A DNA stretch of 64,000 nucleotides, taken from assembly GCA_963779805.1 (NCBI GenBank), contig CAVZZN010000012.1, positions 1-64,000 on the forward strand. The letters run 5' to 3'. Positions 47,816 to 55,515 of this stretch are shown here, in pieces. A model generated the notes under the pieces. The model was not told the origin of the DNA and did no database searches. It saw only the letters and a program-made list of their open reading frames with translations. Every line of letters starts with the position of its first letter. Positions within the stretch are counted from its first letter, which is position 1. This stretch comes from CAIWHR01 sp963779805. Lineage in GTDB: Bacteria > Pseudomonadota > Gammaproteobacteria > Burkholderiales > Casimicrobiaceae. A program made the translations under genes and the position numbers.

Positions 47816-48987
47816 GACCCGATCTGCGCTGCGATGCGCTCGTAGTACGCGCGCACGATGGCGAGGTACTGCGGGTCGTCGAGCAGGAACGCGTCGTGGC
47901 CGTGCGGCGCGACGATCTCGGCGTACGACACGTCGCGGCGGGTGTCGACGAGCGCCTTCACGATCTCGCGCGAGCGCGACGGCGCGAACCGCCAGTCGGT
48001 CGTGAACGCGACGACCAGGAACTCGCACGTCGCGGGGGCCAGCGCACGCGCGAGGTCGCCGCCCGTCGCGAGCGCCGGGTCGAAATAGTCGAGCGCCTTG
48101 GTGATGCGCAGATACGTGTTCGCGTCGTAGTACTCGGCGAACTTCTCGCCCTGGTGGCGCAGGTACGACTCGATCTGGAACTCGGGCGCGAAGGAGAAAT
48201 TGAGGCCCTCGCGCAGCGCGCGCCCGAATTTCTGCTCCATCTGCTCGTCGGAGAGATAGGTGATGTGCCCGATCATGCGGGCGACCCGCAGGCCGCGCCG
48301 GGGCTTGGTGTCGAATGCCTCGAAGTGCCCTTCGTGGAAGTCGGGGTCGGTCATGATCGCCTGGCGCGCGACTTCGTTGAACGCGATGTTCTGGGCGGAG
48401 AGGTTCGGCGCCGCCGCGATCACCAGCGCGTGCGCAATGCGCTCGGGGTAGCGAACGGCCCACGCGAGCGACTGCATTCCGCCGAGACTGCCGCCCATCA
48501 CGGCGGCGAAGCGCCGGATGCCGAGTGCGTCGGCAAGGCGCGCCTGCGCATCGACCCAGTCCTCGACGGTGACCAGCGGGAAATCGGCGCCCCAGGGCTT
48601 GCCCGTCGCAGGATTGATCGACACCGGGCCCGTCGAGCCGAAGCAGCTGCCCAGGTTGTTCACGCCGATCACGAAAAAGCGGTCGGTGTCGAGCGGCTTG
48701 CCCGGGCCGACCATGTTGTCCCACCACCCGACATTGTCGGGATCGTCGGCGTAGTGGCCCGCGACGTGATGCGATGCGTTGAGCGCGTGGCAGATCAGCA
48801 CCGCGTTCGACCGCTGTGCGTCGAGCGTGCCATATGTCTCGTACGCGAGCTCGTAGCCCGGCAGCACCTGCCCGCACGCGAGCGGCAGCGGCGCATCGAA
48901 CGTCGCGCGCCGGGCAACGACCGGCCCCGCGGACCGACCGGCGTCCGCGTGCGTCGTACCCCCAGTGGTTGCAGCGAAGGAAGGCAT
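47812..48987 (-). CDS. metX: Homoserine O-acyltransferase MetX
   Basis: 391 residues, alpha/beta hydrolase fold. It activates homoserine (acetyl or succinyl transfer) for methionine synthesis. Motifs: LICHALNASHHVAG, GVNNLGSCFGSTGPVS, MGGSLGGMQSLAWAVRYPER (nucleophile Ser), FTTDWRFAP (Asp) and HGHDAFLLD (His). The acyl donor cannot be decided from these motifs alone. The ATG at 48987 lies 14 bases after the terminator of the leader, which carries a SAM-II-like riboswitch. Confidence 0.96.
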   Translation of the reverse strand: MPSFAATTGGTTHADAGRSAGPVVARRATFDAPLPLACGQVLPGYELAYETYGTLDAQRSNAVLICHALNASHHVAGHYADDPDNVGWWDNMVGPGKPLDTDRFFVIGVNNLGSCFGSTGPVSINPATGKPWGADFPLVTVEDWVDAQARLADALGIRRFAAVMGGSLGGMQSLAWAVRYPERIAHALVIAAAPNLSAQNIAFNEVARQAIMTDPDFHEGHFEAFDTKPRRGLRVARMIGHITYLSDEQMEQKFGRALREGLNFSFAPEFQIESYLRHQGEKFAEYYDANTYLRITKALDYFDPALATGGDLARALAPATCEFLVVAFTTDWRFAPSRSREIVKALVDTRRDVSYAEIVAPHGHDAFLLDDPQYLAIVRAYYERIAAQIGS

Positions 48988-49000
48988 GGCATCCTGGAAC

Positions 49001-49033
49001 AAAAAACCCGACCAGCTGTTGGCTAGTCGGGTT
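49001..49033 (-). terminator. Intrinsic terminator in the metX leader (attenuator)
   Basis: On the minus strand AACCCGAC, a 13-base loop, GTCGGGTT and a T6 run form a textbook terminator. It lies immediately downstream of the riboswitch-like element and upstream of the metX start, so it can stop transcription before the gene when SAM is abundant. Confidence 0.85.
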
Positions 49034-49035
49034 GC

Positions 49036-49088
49036 GACCGCTTTAGCCGTATTTGTATGGCGCCCGCAAGCTGGATCAAATCGGCGCA
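49036..49088 (-). promoter_or_regulatory. SAM-II (SAM-alpha) riboswitch-like leader of metX
   Basis: The minus strand reads GGCGCCATACAAATACGG after a GCGCCGATTTGATCC arm and ends CGGCTAAAGCGG. GCGCC and GGCGC close the P1 stem. The GATTTGA and GCTAAAG elements and their spacing match the H-type pseudoknot core of SAM-II aptamers, known mostly from metA/metX/metZ leaders of alphaproteobacteria. Binding of S-adenosylmethionine should switch off metX-metW-ampG. Confidence 0.82.
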
Positions 49089-49200
49089 ACCGCAAGTGTA
49101 GCGCAAGTCGCTCGACCGCAACGACGGCCCGATCTCGATCGAGCTCTCGTCGGGCACGTCGGCCACCAGGGGTTGCCTGATGCCGGCGAATCGAGACCCG

Positions 49201-49238
49201 TTACTCTGAGTAAAACCGTGCGGTTTTACTCAGAGTAA
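49201..49238. repeat. Palindromic intergenic repeat, copy 4
   Basis: TTACTCTGAGTAAAACCG, a TG centre and CGGTTTTACTCAGAGTAA form an 18-bp perfect inverted repeat, preceded by CCCG as in the other copies. It sits between the ptsI operon end and the metX leader. Either strand ends the stem with a T-rich flank, so it may act as a terminator. Confidence 0.8.
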
Positions 49239-49393
49239 GAGGTTGGCAGCGTGCCGGTCGTGCGGCCATCCAGCCCGACCCCCAGGTAGCGCAGACCCGC
49301 ATCACGCAGCAGCGCGGGCGCTTCGGCTGCCATCAGCATCCCGATCGTCGCGTAACTCCCGGCGACGATGCACAGCGGGGCCACCACGCTCAT
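49226..49393 (-). CDS. Possible 55-residue protein after ptsI
   Basis: A short frame starting MSVVAPLCIVAGSYATIGML, 20 bases after the ptsI stop, and ending at the stop inside repeat copy 4 (Tyr-Ser-Glu-stop). The sequence is protein-like (AAEAPALLRDAGLRYLGVGL) but matches nothing I know. It may be a small membrane-associated protein or a fragment. Confidence 0.3.
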   Translation of the reverse strand: MSVVAPLCIVAGSYATIGMLMAAEAPALLRDAGLRYLGVGLDGRTTGTLPTSYSE

Positions 49394-49413
49394 CGACTAC
49401 AGCGCGCGCGACG

Positions 49414-51153
49414 TCATTCCCCGTTCAGGCGTTCGAGCAGGGCGGCGAGGCGCGCAGGGTCGTCGAGGCGTCGCATGCGCGCGATCAGCGGCATGATCGC
49501 TTTCACGTCGGTCGTGAGGACGCGCTGCTTGACCGACAGCAGGTGCGCGGGATGCATCGAGAAGTTGCGCAAGCCCAGGCCCAGCAGCAGGCGCGTGAGC
49601 CGCGCCTCGCCCGCCATTTCCCCGCACACGGCGACCGGCACCCGGGCGCGGTTGGCGGCGGAGATGCCCATGGCGATGAGGCGCAGCACGGCAGGATGGA
49701 GCGGATCGTAGAGGTGCGAGACCGCGTCGTCCGAGCGGTCGACGGCGAGCGTGTACTGGATGAGATCGTTGGTCCCGATCGACACGAAATCTAGACGGGC
49801 GAGGAAGGACGTGATCGCGAGCACCGCCGCCGGAATCTCGAGCATGCCGCCGACCTTGATGTCGGGATCGAACGGCACGCCCTGCTCGCGCAGCGTTTCC
49901 TTCGCCTGCGCGATCATCTCGAGGGTCTGCTCGATCTCGGACACCGACGCGAGCATCGGCACGAGGATGCTCACCTTCCCGTAGCGCGACGCGCGCAGGA
50001 TCGCGCGCAGCTGCGTGAGGAACAGTCGCGGCTCGGCAAGGCAGAAGCGCACCGCGCGCAAGCCGAGCGCCGGGTTGGGCGCCACGCGCGAGAGCCCATC
50101 GAGTCCCTCCTTCTGCTTGTCGGCACCGAGGTCGAACGTGCGGATCACGACCGACTTCGTGCCCATGCCCTGCGCAACCGTGCGGTACGCCTCGAACTGC
50201 TCGTCCTCGCTCGGCAGGCCATCGCGGTTGAGATAGAGGAACTCGGAGCGGAACAGACCCACGCCGTCAGCCCCGACTTCGAGCGTGCGCGCGAGGTCCT
50301 CCGGCAGCTCGATGTTCGCGCACAGCGCGACGCGCTCCCCGTCGAGCGTCGTCGCCGGCTTGGACTTGAGGCGCTTGAGCTTGGCCTGCTCGAGCTCGAT
50401 CTCGACCTGCTTCAGCCGGTACTCGGCGAGCACCGACTTGTCGGGATTGACGATGACGACGTTGTGACTGCCGTCGACGATCAGGAGCTCGTTCTCGCGG
50501 ATGAGCTGGCGGCCATTGTGCGTGGCCACCACGGCGGGCACGCTCAGGCTGCGCGCCACGATCGCCGTGTGCGACGTCGGCCCGCCCAGATCCGTGAGGA
50601 AGGCCGCGAAGCGATGCTGCTTGAACTGGATGACGTCGGCCGGCGAGAGATCGTGCGCGACCAGGATCGTCTGGTGCTCCGAGCCGGGATGCACGACGGC
50701 CCCGGGCTTGCCCAGCAGGCGCTTGAGCACCCGCTCGACCACCTGCACCACGTCGGCCTTGCGTTCGCGCAGGTACGCGTCCTCGATGTTCTCGAATTGC
50801 TCGACGAGGATGGTCATCTGCTGCGTGAGCGCCCACTCGGCGTTGCAGCGCTGCTCGGCGATGAGCTTGCGCGGCACCTCGGCGAGCGTGGGATCGCCGA
50901 GGATCATCCAGTGCACGTCGAGCAGCGCGGCGATCTCGGCGGGCGCCTCGCCGACGGCGATCGAGTTGCGCAGGTCCTCGAGTTCCTTGCGGACCTCGCC
51001 GAGGGCGTTGTCGAAGCGCGCGATTTCGCCCGCGACCTGCGCCGGCGCGATGACGTAGTGGGCGACCTCGAGGGTCGCGTGCGAGATGAGCTGCGCGCGC
51101 CCGATCGCGATGCCGCGCGAGACGCCGATCCCGTGCAGGGCGAAGCTCGTCAC
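49414..51153 (-). CDS. ptsI: PTS phosphoenolpyruvate-protein phosphotransferase (enzyme I)
   Basis: 579 residues. It takes phosphate from PEP to an active-site His and passes it to HPr. Motifs: DLGGPTSHTAIVARSL (active His), GVGLFRSEFLYL, VSIGTNDLIQYTLAVDRSDD (PEP-binding) and VAVCGEMAGE (catalytic Cys). Full length. Overlaps ptsH by four bases. With no sugar-specific EIIB/EIIC genes here, it probably feeds a regulatory PTS. Confidence 0.97.
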   Translation of the reverse strand: MTSFALHGIGVSRGIAIGRAQLISHATLEVAHYVIAPAQVAGEIARFDNALGEVRKELEDLRNSIAVGEAPAEIAALLDVHWMILGDPTLAEVPRKLIAEQRCNAEWALTQQMTILVEQFENIEDAYLRERKADVVQVVERVLKRLLGKPGAVVHPGSEHQTILVAHDLSPADVIQFKQHRFAAFLTDLGGPTSHTAIVARSLSVPAVVATHNGRQLIRENELLIVDGSHNVVIVNPDKSVLAEYRLKQVEIELEQAKLKRLKSKPATTLDGERVALCANIELPEDLARTLEVGADGVGLFRSEFLYLNRDGLPSEDEQFEAYRTVAQGMGTKSVVIRTFDLGADKQKEGLDGLSRVAPNPALGLRAVRFCLAEPRLFLTQLRAILRASRYGKVSILVPMLASVSEIEQTLEMIAQAKETLREQGVPFDPDIKVGGMLEIPAAVLAITSFLARLDFVSIGTNDLIQYTLAVDRSDDAVSHLYDPLHPAVLRLIAMGISAANRARVPVAVCGEMAGEARLTRLLLGLGLRNFSMHPAHLLSVKQRVLTTDVKAIMPLIARMRRLDDPARLAALLERLNGE

Positions 51154-51419
51154 TGGCCTTCGCCGAAGTAGTCCTCGATCAGGCGCACGAGTGCCTCCAT
51201 GGCCTCTTCCTCGTCAGGCCCGCTGGTCTCGAGCGTCACCTTCGAGCCGCGGCCGGCGGCAAGCATCATCACGCCCATGATGCTCTTGGCGTTCACCTTC
51301 CGCGTGTTCCGGGACATGAAGACGTCGCACTGGTACTTCGCCGCGAGTTGCGTGAGCTTGGCCGACGCGCGGGCGTGCAGGCCGAGCTTGTTGACGATCT
51401 CAACTTCGCGTTGCTGCAT
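51150..51419 (-). CDS. ptsH: Phosphocarrier protein HPr
   Basis: 89 residues; His in NKLGLHARASAKL (phosphorylated by enzyme I) and Ser in NAKSIMGVMMLAAGRGS, the site used by HPr kinase/phosphorylase. Its start overlaps the EIIA gene end by 20 bases. An HprK-related kinase gene lies 3 kb away, but that is a different family (see 54604). Confidence 0.96.
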   Translation of the reverse strand: MQQREVEIVNKLGLHARASAKLTQLAAKYQCDVFMSRNTRKVNAKSIMGVMMLAAGRGSKVTLETSGPDEEEAMEALVRLIEDYFGEGQ

Positions 51420-51813
51420 AGGTCGGGTCCGCCTGCATGCGCAGCACGCCCTCGCAGCCGCCGGAGACGGCCTTCTTCAGCATGATGTCCAGGTCCTTGC
51501 CGCGGTAGGTGAACGCACGCACGAGCATCGGGAGATTCACGCCCGCGACGGCCTCCACGTGGCCGGGCTCGATCAGCTTCATCGCGAGGTTGGCGGGCGT
51601 GGCGCCGTAGAGATCCGAGAAGATGAGCACGCCGTCGCCGGTGTCGAGACGATGCATCTGCTCCTGCGCGGCGGGGAGCAGCAGCGCCGGGTCGTCGGTG
51701 GCCGCGACCGACAGCACCTCGAACTGCGCGGGGCGCACGCCGAGCACGTGCGTCACCGCGCGGACGAGACTCTCGCCGAGGCTGTCGTGCGCGATGATGA
51801 GGATGCCGATCAT
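51400..51813 (-). CDS. PTS EIIA component, mannose/fructose type
   Basis: A 137-residue EIIA-Man-like domain with the phosphorylated His9 in ILIIAHDSLGESLVRA, and VLIFSDLYGATPANLAMKL plus AGVNLPMLVRA typical of the fold. It stands alone, with no EIIB, EIIC or EIID, as in the incomplete PTS of betaproteobacteria where EIIA-like proteins signal rather than transport. It begins 101 bases after gshB and overlaps ptsH. Confidence 0.93.
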   Translation of the reverse strand: MIGILIIAHDSLGESLVRAVTHVLGVRPAQFEVLSVAATDDPALLLPAAQEQMHRLDTGDGVLIFSDLYGATPANLAMKLIEPGHVEAVAGVNLPMLVRAFTYRGKDLDIMLKKAVSGGCEGVLRMQADPTYAATRS

Positions 51814-51914
51814 GAGTGCGGGTGCGCTGCGCGAGGATCGCTCGCCGACGCCCGTGGCCCGGGCGCCGGCGTCGATGGTAGCACGCGTGCGCACCCTCGC
51901 CGGGGCGCCCGGGA

Positions 51915-52859
51915 TCAGGCGTGCAGCGCAGCTTCGAGGGCGTCGGCGAACATGCCGCCCACGTCGAATCCCGTCTGCTGCGAGATCTCGACGAAGCACG
52001 TCGGGCTCGTGACGTTCACCTCGGTGAGGCGGCCGCCGATGACGTCGAGCCCGACCACGAGCAGCCCCTGCGCCCACAGGCGCGGCGCGAGCGCCTGCGC
52101 GATCTCGCGCTCGCGAGGGGTGAGCGGGCGGGCCTCGCCGCGGCCGCCGGCCGCGAGATTGCCGCGCGTCTCGCCCTCCCTGGGGATGCGCGCGAGCGAA
52201 TACGGCACGGGCTCACCGCCGATCAGCAGGACGCGCTTGTCGCCGTCGCTGATCTCGGGGATGAACTTCTGGACCATGATCGTCCGCGTCCCGAGCCCGC
52301 CGACCGTCTCGACGATGACGTTGCGGTTGGGGTCGTCGCCCCGCACGCGGAAGATCGACGCGCCGCCCATCGCGTCGAGCGGCTTCACGATCACGTCGCC
52401 GTGCTCGGAAATGAAGGCGTGGATGCGCGCCGGATCGCGCGCGACCAGTGTGGGCGCCGTGAACTGCGCGAAGCTCGCGATCGCGAGCTTCTCGTTGTGA
52501 TCGCGGATCGCGCGCGGACGGTTGAACACGCGCGCACCTTCGCCTTCCGCGGCCTCGAGGATCTGCGTCGCGTACAGGTACTCCATGTCGAACGGCGGAT
52601 CCTTGCGCATGAGCACGGCGCCGAAGTCCCGCAACCGGCGTTCCTCGGGCGCTCCCGCCGCATACCAGTCGTGATCGTCGGGAAGGAGCGCGAGCGGCGC
52701 GGCGCTGGCGTGCGTGCCCGCGTGGTTCCACCACAGGTCCGACATTCCGAGCGCGTAGACGCGATGCCCGCGCTGCGCGAGCGCGCGCATCATCGCAACG
52801 CTGGAGTCCTTGTACGCCTTGAGCGAAGGCAGCGGGTCGAGGATGAAGGCGAAGTCCAT
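51915..52859 (-). CDS. gshB: Glutathione synthetase
   Basis: 314 residues, ATP-grasp enzyme joining gamma-glutamylcysteine and glycine. It starts MDFAFILDPLPSLKAYKDSS as GshB does. Further motifs: LMRKDPPFDMEYLYAT, VIVKPLDAMGGASIFR, MVQKFIPEISDGDKRVLLI, PYSLARIP and the closing EVNVTSPTC. Upstream of the EIIA-HPr-EI genes on the same strand, an arrangement typical of betaproteobacteria. Confidence 0.96.
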   Translation of the reverse strand: MDFAFILDPLPSLKAYKDSSVAMMRALAQRGHRVYALGMSDLWWNHAGTHASAAPLALLPDDHDWYAAGAPEERRLRDFGAVLMRKDPPFDMEYLYATQILEAAEGEGARVFNRPRAIRDHNEKLAIASFAQFTAPTLVARDPARIHAFISEHGDVIVKPLDAMGGASIFRVRGDDPNRNVIVETVGGLGTRTIMVQKFIPEISDGDKRVLLIGGEPVPYSLARIPREGETRGNLAAGGRGEARPLTPREREIAQALAPRLWAQGLLVVGLDVIGGRLTEVNVTSPTCFVEISQQTGFDVGGMFADALEAALHA

Positions 52860-52994
52860 GAGGGGCCGGGGCCGAGGCGATGCAGGCATGCTACCGCATC
52901 GCGCCGACCGGGCATCGCCCGGGCACGCTGGCGCCAAGGCGCAGTCCGCGCGTCGCGGGCGGGCGCCGGCGACGCGCTCGCCACCGCGCGAGGG

Positions 52995-53114
52995 TCAGCC
53001 GCGCTGCGGCCGCGGCTGCGCGCGCAGGTGCAGGTGGCCGTCGCGACGCACCATGGCGCCGACCACCGACAACGCGATGAAGATGGCGAGGAGGCTCAAG
53101 AGGCCGACACTCAT
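52995..53114 (-). CDS. Small single-helix membrane protein
   Basis: 39 residues: MSVGLLSLLAIFIALSVVGA forms one membrane helix, followed by a basic tail (RRDGHLHLRAQPRPQRG). GGAAGAG lies eight bases before the ATG, which supports translation. Upstream of gshB on the same strand. Not recognised; similar short proteins are often overlooked. Confidence 0.5.
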   Translation of the reverse strand: MSVGLLSLLAIFIALSVVGAMVRRDGHLHLRAQPRPQRG

Positions 53115-53378
53115 GATTCGCTCTTCCGGATCGGGCGGAGTCGCCCGTTCGGTCATGCTGCGCGCGCGGTGGGCAGGCCGGATTGATCTTTGTCGAGAAG
53201 TCGCCGCGCCGCCGTCCGGGCAACCGTGCGGACGCCGCAGCGCCGCCGTCCGGCGGACCGCACGATCCGGTCGCACCACGCGGCGCAGGGCGTTGTACGA
53301 TAGGAGGTACGGTTGCTGCGCTGTGGTACACAACGCAAGCGAGGCGGCGCACAACATCGATATCGAGGGGGATGCGTA

Positions 53379-53642
53379 ATGAGGACTCTGCTTGTCGCCG
53401 CTGCGATCGGAATGTGCTGGAGCACGGTCGCGTTTGCCGCCAACCCCTCGTGCGAGGCGCAGGCCGCCGAGAAGAAGCTCGCCGGCGCCGCGAAAACGAG
53501 CTTTGTGAAGAAATGCGAGAAGGACAGCGGCGAAGCGGCGAAGAAGGCGTGCGAAGTGCAGGCGGCCGACAAGAAGCTCGCCGGCGCCGCAAAGACGAGC
53601 TTCGTGAACAAATGCGTCAAGGACGCCAAGCCCGCGAACTAG
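53379..53642 (+). CDS. PsiF repeat family exported protein
   Basis: 87 residues. A signal peptide (LLVAAAIGMCWSTVAFA) is followed by two near-identical PsiF repeats (AEKKLAGAAKTSFVKKCEKD and ADKKLAGAAKTSFVNKCVKD), each with paired Cys. PsiF of E. coli is phosphate-starvation induced; its function is unknown. The ATG at 53379 has GAGGGGG upstream. No pho box was recognised in the leader. Confidence 0.85.
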   Translation: MRTLLVAAAIGMCWSTVAFAANPSCEAQAAEKKLAGAAKTSFVKKCEKDSGEAAKKACEVQAADKKLAGAAKTSFVNKCVKDAKPAN

Positions 53643-53825
53643 CGGTGCCCTCGCCGCGCGTCCCGTCCGGCCGCGGCGGGTCGCGCGCCTTGCGCGCCGT
53701 TCCGCTGCGGAACATCCGTCGGCGCACGGTGTCTGCTGTTGGTGTCGGGTTTTTTTGCATTGGGCCCGTTGCATCGGGTCGCCGGGCGGGCGTGGGGCCT
53801 CGCTTCCCATGGGCCCGGCGCCCTC

Positions 53826-53841
53826 TGGCACAGTGCTTGCA
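53826..53841 (+). promoter_or_regulatory. Sigma-54 (-24/-12) promoter of the kinase cassette
   Basis: TGGCACAGTGCTTGCA matches the RpoN consensus (TGGCAC-N5-TTGCA) with exactly ten bases between GG and GC. It lies 110 bases before the Tat-signal gene, in a 309-base gap that has no other gene. Transcription would need an enhancer-binding activator, not seen in the window. An upstream T7 run (53750-53756) after psiF could end that transcript. Confidence 0.78.
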
Positions 53842-53951
53842 CATCCTCATTTGCATCGCAGGGAATGGGGCGACAATTCAACGCGACGGTCCGGCGCTCC
53901 ACGCGGGCAACCGGACAAGTGTGCCGATGAGCGTGTAGATCGGGGCGGAGC

Positions 53952-54560
53952 ATGCAGGACTTTCACCAGATTCCGCAGGACGAGCCTTCGCAGGCCAAGG
54001 ACAGCGCGCGTCGACGGCTGCTGAAGGCGGGGGTCGCTGCCACGCCGGTCGTCTTCACGGTGGCGAGCCGACCGGTGCTGGGCACCACCGTGTGCGCCAC
54101 CGTGTCCGGTGCGCAGTCGCTCAATCTCAGCAATCCCCAGGCGCTCGCCACGTGCTATGGCCTGTCCCCGGACTACTGGCAGGCGCATCCCGACATCTGG
54201 CCGCAACCCTACGTGAGCGCGCAGTCCACGTCGACTCAAGGAGTCGCCGCGCTGGGGAAAACGCAGATCACGCCCGCCACGCTCTTCCATTCCGCGACGA
54301 CCGGCTTTCGAGGCACTTTCTTCGGCGGCAAGCCCTTGTCGGAAGTGCTGCAGATGGGCGGCGGCGGCAAGACGGGCGTAGGCCAGGCGTGCGCAACCGC
54401 GCTGCTCAATGCCGCCGCAGGCCGCACGCCCGTGCTGTCCGAAACGCTCGTGCGCTCGATCTGGAACGAGTACGATTCGCGCGGGTACTTCGAGCCGACC
54501 CCCGGTGTGCAGTGGCGCGCCGACGACATCGTCCGCTATATCAGCACTACGATCGGCTGA
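53952..54560 (+). CDS. Tat-signal exported protein with a GYWKNH-like motif
   Basis: 202 residues. A twin-arginine-type signal (ARRRLLKAGVAATPVVFT) starts near residue 19. The mature part holds CYGLSPDYWQAHPDIWP near residue 68, resembling the SPGYWKNHP motif of certain surface or anchored bacterial proteins, and later FGGKPLSEVLQMGGG, CATALLNAAAG and VRSIWNEYDSRGYFEP. Two Cys in the mature part could pair. Not assigned to a known function; its position makes it the likely client or partner of the kinase and nucleotidyltransferase genes that follow. Confidence 0.7.
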   Translation: MQDFHQIPQDEPSQAKDSARRRLLKAGVAATPVVFTVASRPVLGTTVCATVSGAQSLNLSNPQALATCYGLSPDYWQAHPDIWPQPYVSAQSTSTQGVAALGKTQITPATLFHSATTGFRGTFFGGKPLSEVLQMGGGGKTGVGQACATALLNAAAGRTPVLSETLVRSIWNEYDSRGYFEPTPGVQWRADDIVRYISTTIG

Positions 54561-54603
54561 GCGGCGCAACGCCCTCCGGCACACCGCGGCCGTCCCCCGG
54601 GTC

Positions 54604-55515
54604 ATGGTGAACGTGGGCGATCTGAGCCGCGGCGAGCTGCACGACCTGCTCGCCGCCGGCGACCTTCGCCTGCGCACCGGCCCGTTCGTCACGCGCATCG
54701 AGACGCGCGTGCCCACGGTCGTCGAAGGGATCGGCAGGCACTACGCCGCGCACCCCCTCGAGACCGCGTTCGCCGATTTCCACGTCCGCATCGCACGCGC
54801 CGAAGGCGTGCGCGGCTACCTGCGACCGCAGGTGGTCTTCGAGTTCGACGGCCAGCGTCCGTTCAAGCCGCTGCCCGCGGATCACGCGTTTCCCATGCTC
54901 GAATGGGGCCTCAACTGGTGCATCGCCGGTCACTATCACGCGCTGCTGATCCTGCACGCGGCGTGCGTGGCGCAGGGAACGCGGGCTGCGATCCTCCCTG
55001 CCCCACCCGGCTCCGGCAAGAGCACCCTGTGCGCGGGCCTCGTCGCTTCGGGCTGGCGCCTGCTGAGCGACGAGCTCGCCCTGGTGGATCTCGCGAGCGG
55101 CGCACTTGCCGGCGTCGCGCGCCCGATCAGCCTGAAGAACGACGCCATCGACGTGGTGCGCGCATTCGCGCCGCAACTCGAGATCGGGCGTCCCGTGCAC
55201 GACACCACCAAGGGCACCGTCGCGCACGTGAAGCCGCCGGACGCAAGCGTGCGCCAGGTGCACGAGCGCGCGCAGCCGCGATGGGTGATCGTTCCGAAGT
55301 TCGTGCCCGATGCGAAGCCCGAGCTCGCGCCGCTCACCAAGGGCAACGCGTTCATGCGCCTGGTCGACAGCGCGTTCAATTACAGCGTGCTCGGCCAGGC
55401 GGGCTTCGAAGCGGTGGCGCGCGTCGTCGACGCCGCCGACTGCTACGAGTTCTCGTATTCGCGCCTGACCGATGCGGCCTCGGTCTTCGAGGAGCTCGCA
55501 AATGCGCGCGGCTGA
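54604..55515 (+). CDS. HprK-related kinase A
   Basis: 303 residues, related to the kinase domain of HPr kinase/phosphorylase but lacking its N-terminal domain. It has the P-loop PAPPGSGKSTLCAGL (residues 132-146), the preceding LILHAACV, LLSDELALVD (Walker B-like) and FEFDGQRPFKPLPADHAFPM, typical of the HprK-related kinase A family. The family occurs in small cassettes with a PqqD-like protein and a nucleotidyltransferase; its target is unknown. Here PqqD is absent. The ATG at 54604 follows the Tat-protein stop by 43 bases. Confidence 0.88.
   Translation: MVNVGDLSRGELHDLLAAGDLRLRTGPFVTRIETRVPTVVEGIGRHYAAHPLETAFADFHVRIARAEGVRGYLRPQVVFEFDGQRPFKPLPADHAFPMLEWGLNWCIAGHYHALLILHAACVAQGTRAAILPAPPGSGKSTLCAGLVASGWRLLSDELALVDLASGALAGVARPISLKNDAIDVVRAFAPQLEIGRPVHDTTKGTVAHVKPPDASVRQVHERAQPRWVIVPKFVPDAKPELAPLTKGNAFMRLVDSAFNYSVLGQAGFEAVARVVDAADCYEFSYSRLTDAASVFEELANARG

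Noticed and set aside
53691..53756. A clean intrinsic terminator after the psiF-like gene
   Set aside because: GCGCGC-CTT-GCGCGC can fold, but the T7 run lies more than 40 bases further on and no stem directly precedes it.
51150..55515. Functional link between HPr (ptsH) and the HprK-related kinase nearby
   Set aside because: The kinase belongs to a separate family whose target is unknown, the distance is 3 kb with unrelated genes between, and HPr kinases of betaproteobacteria are normally encoded elsewhere.
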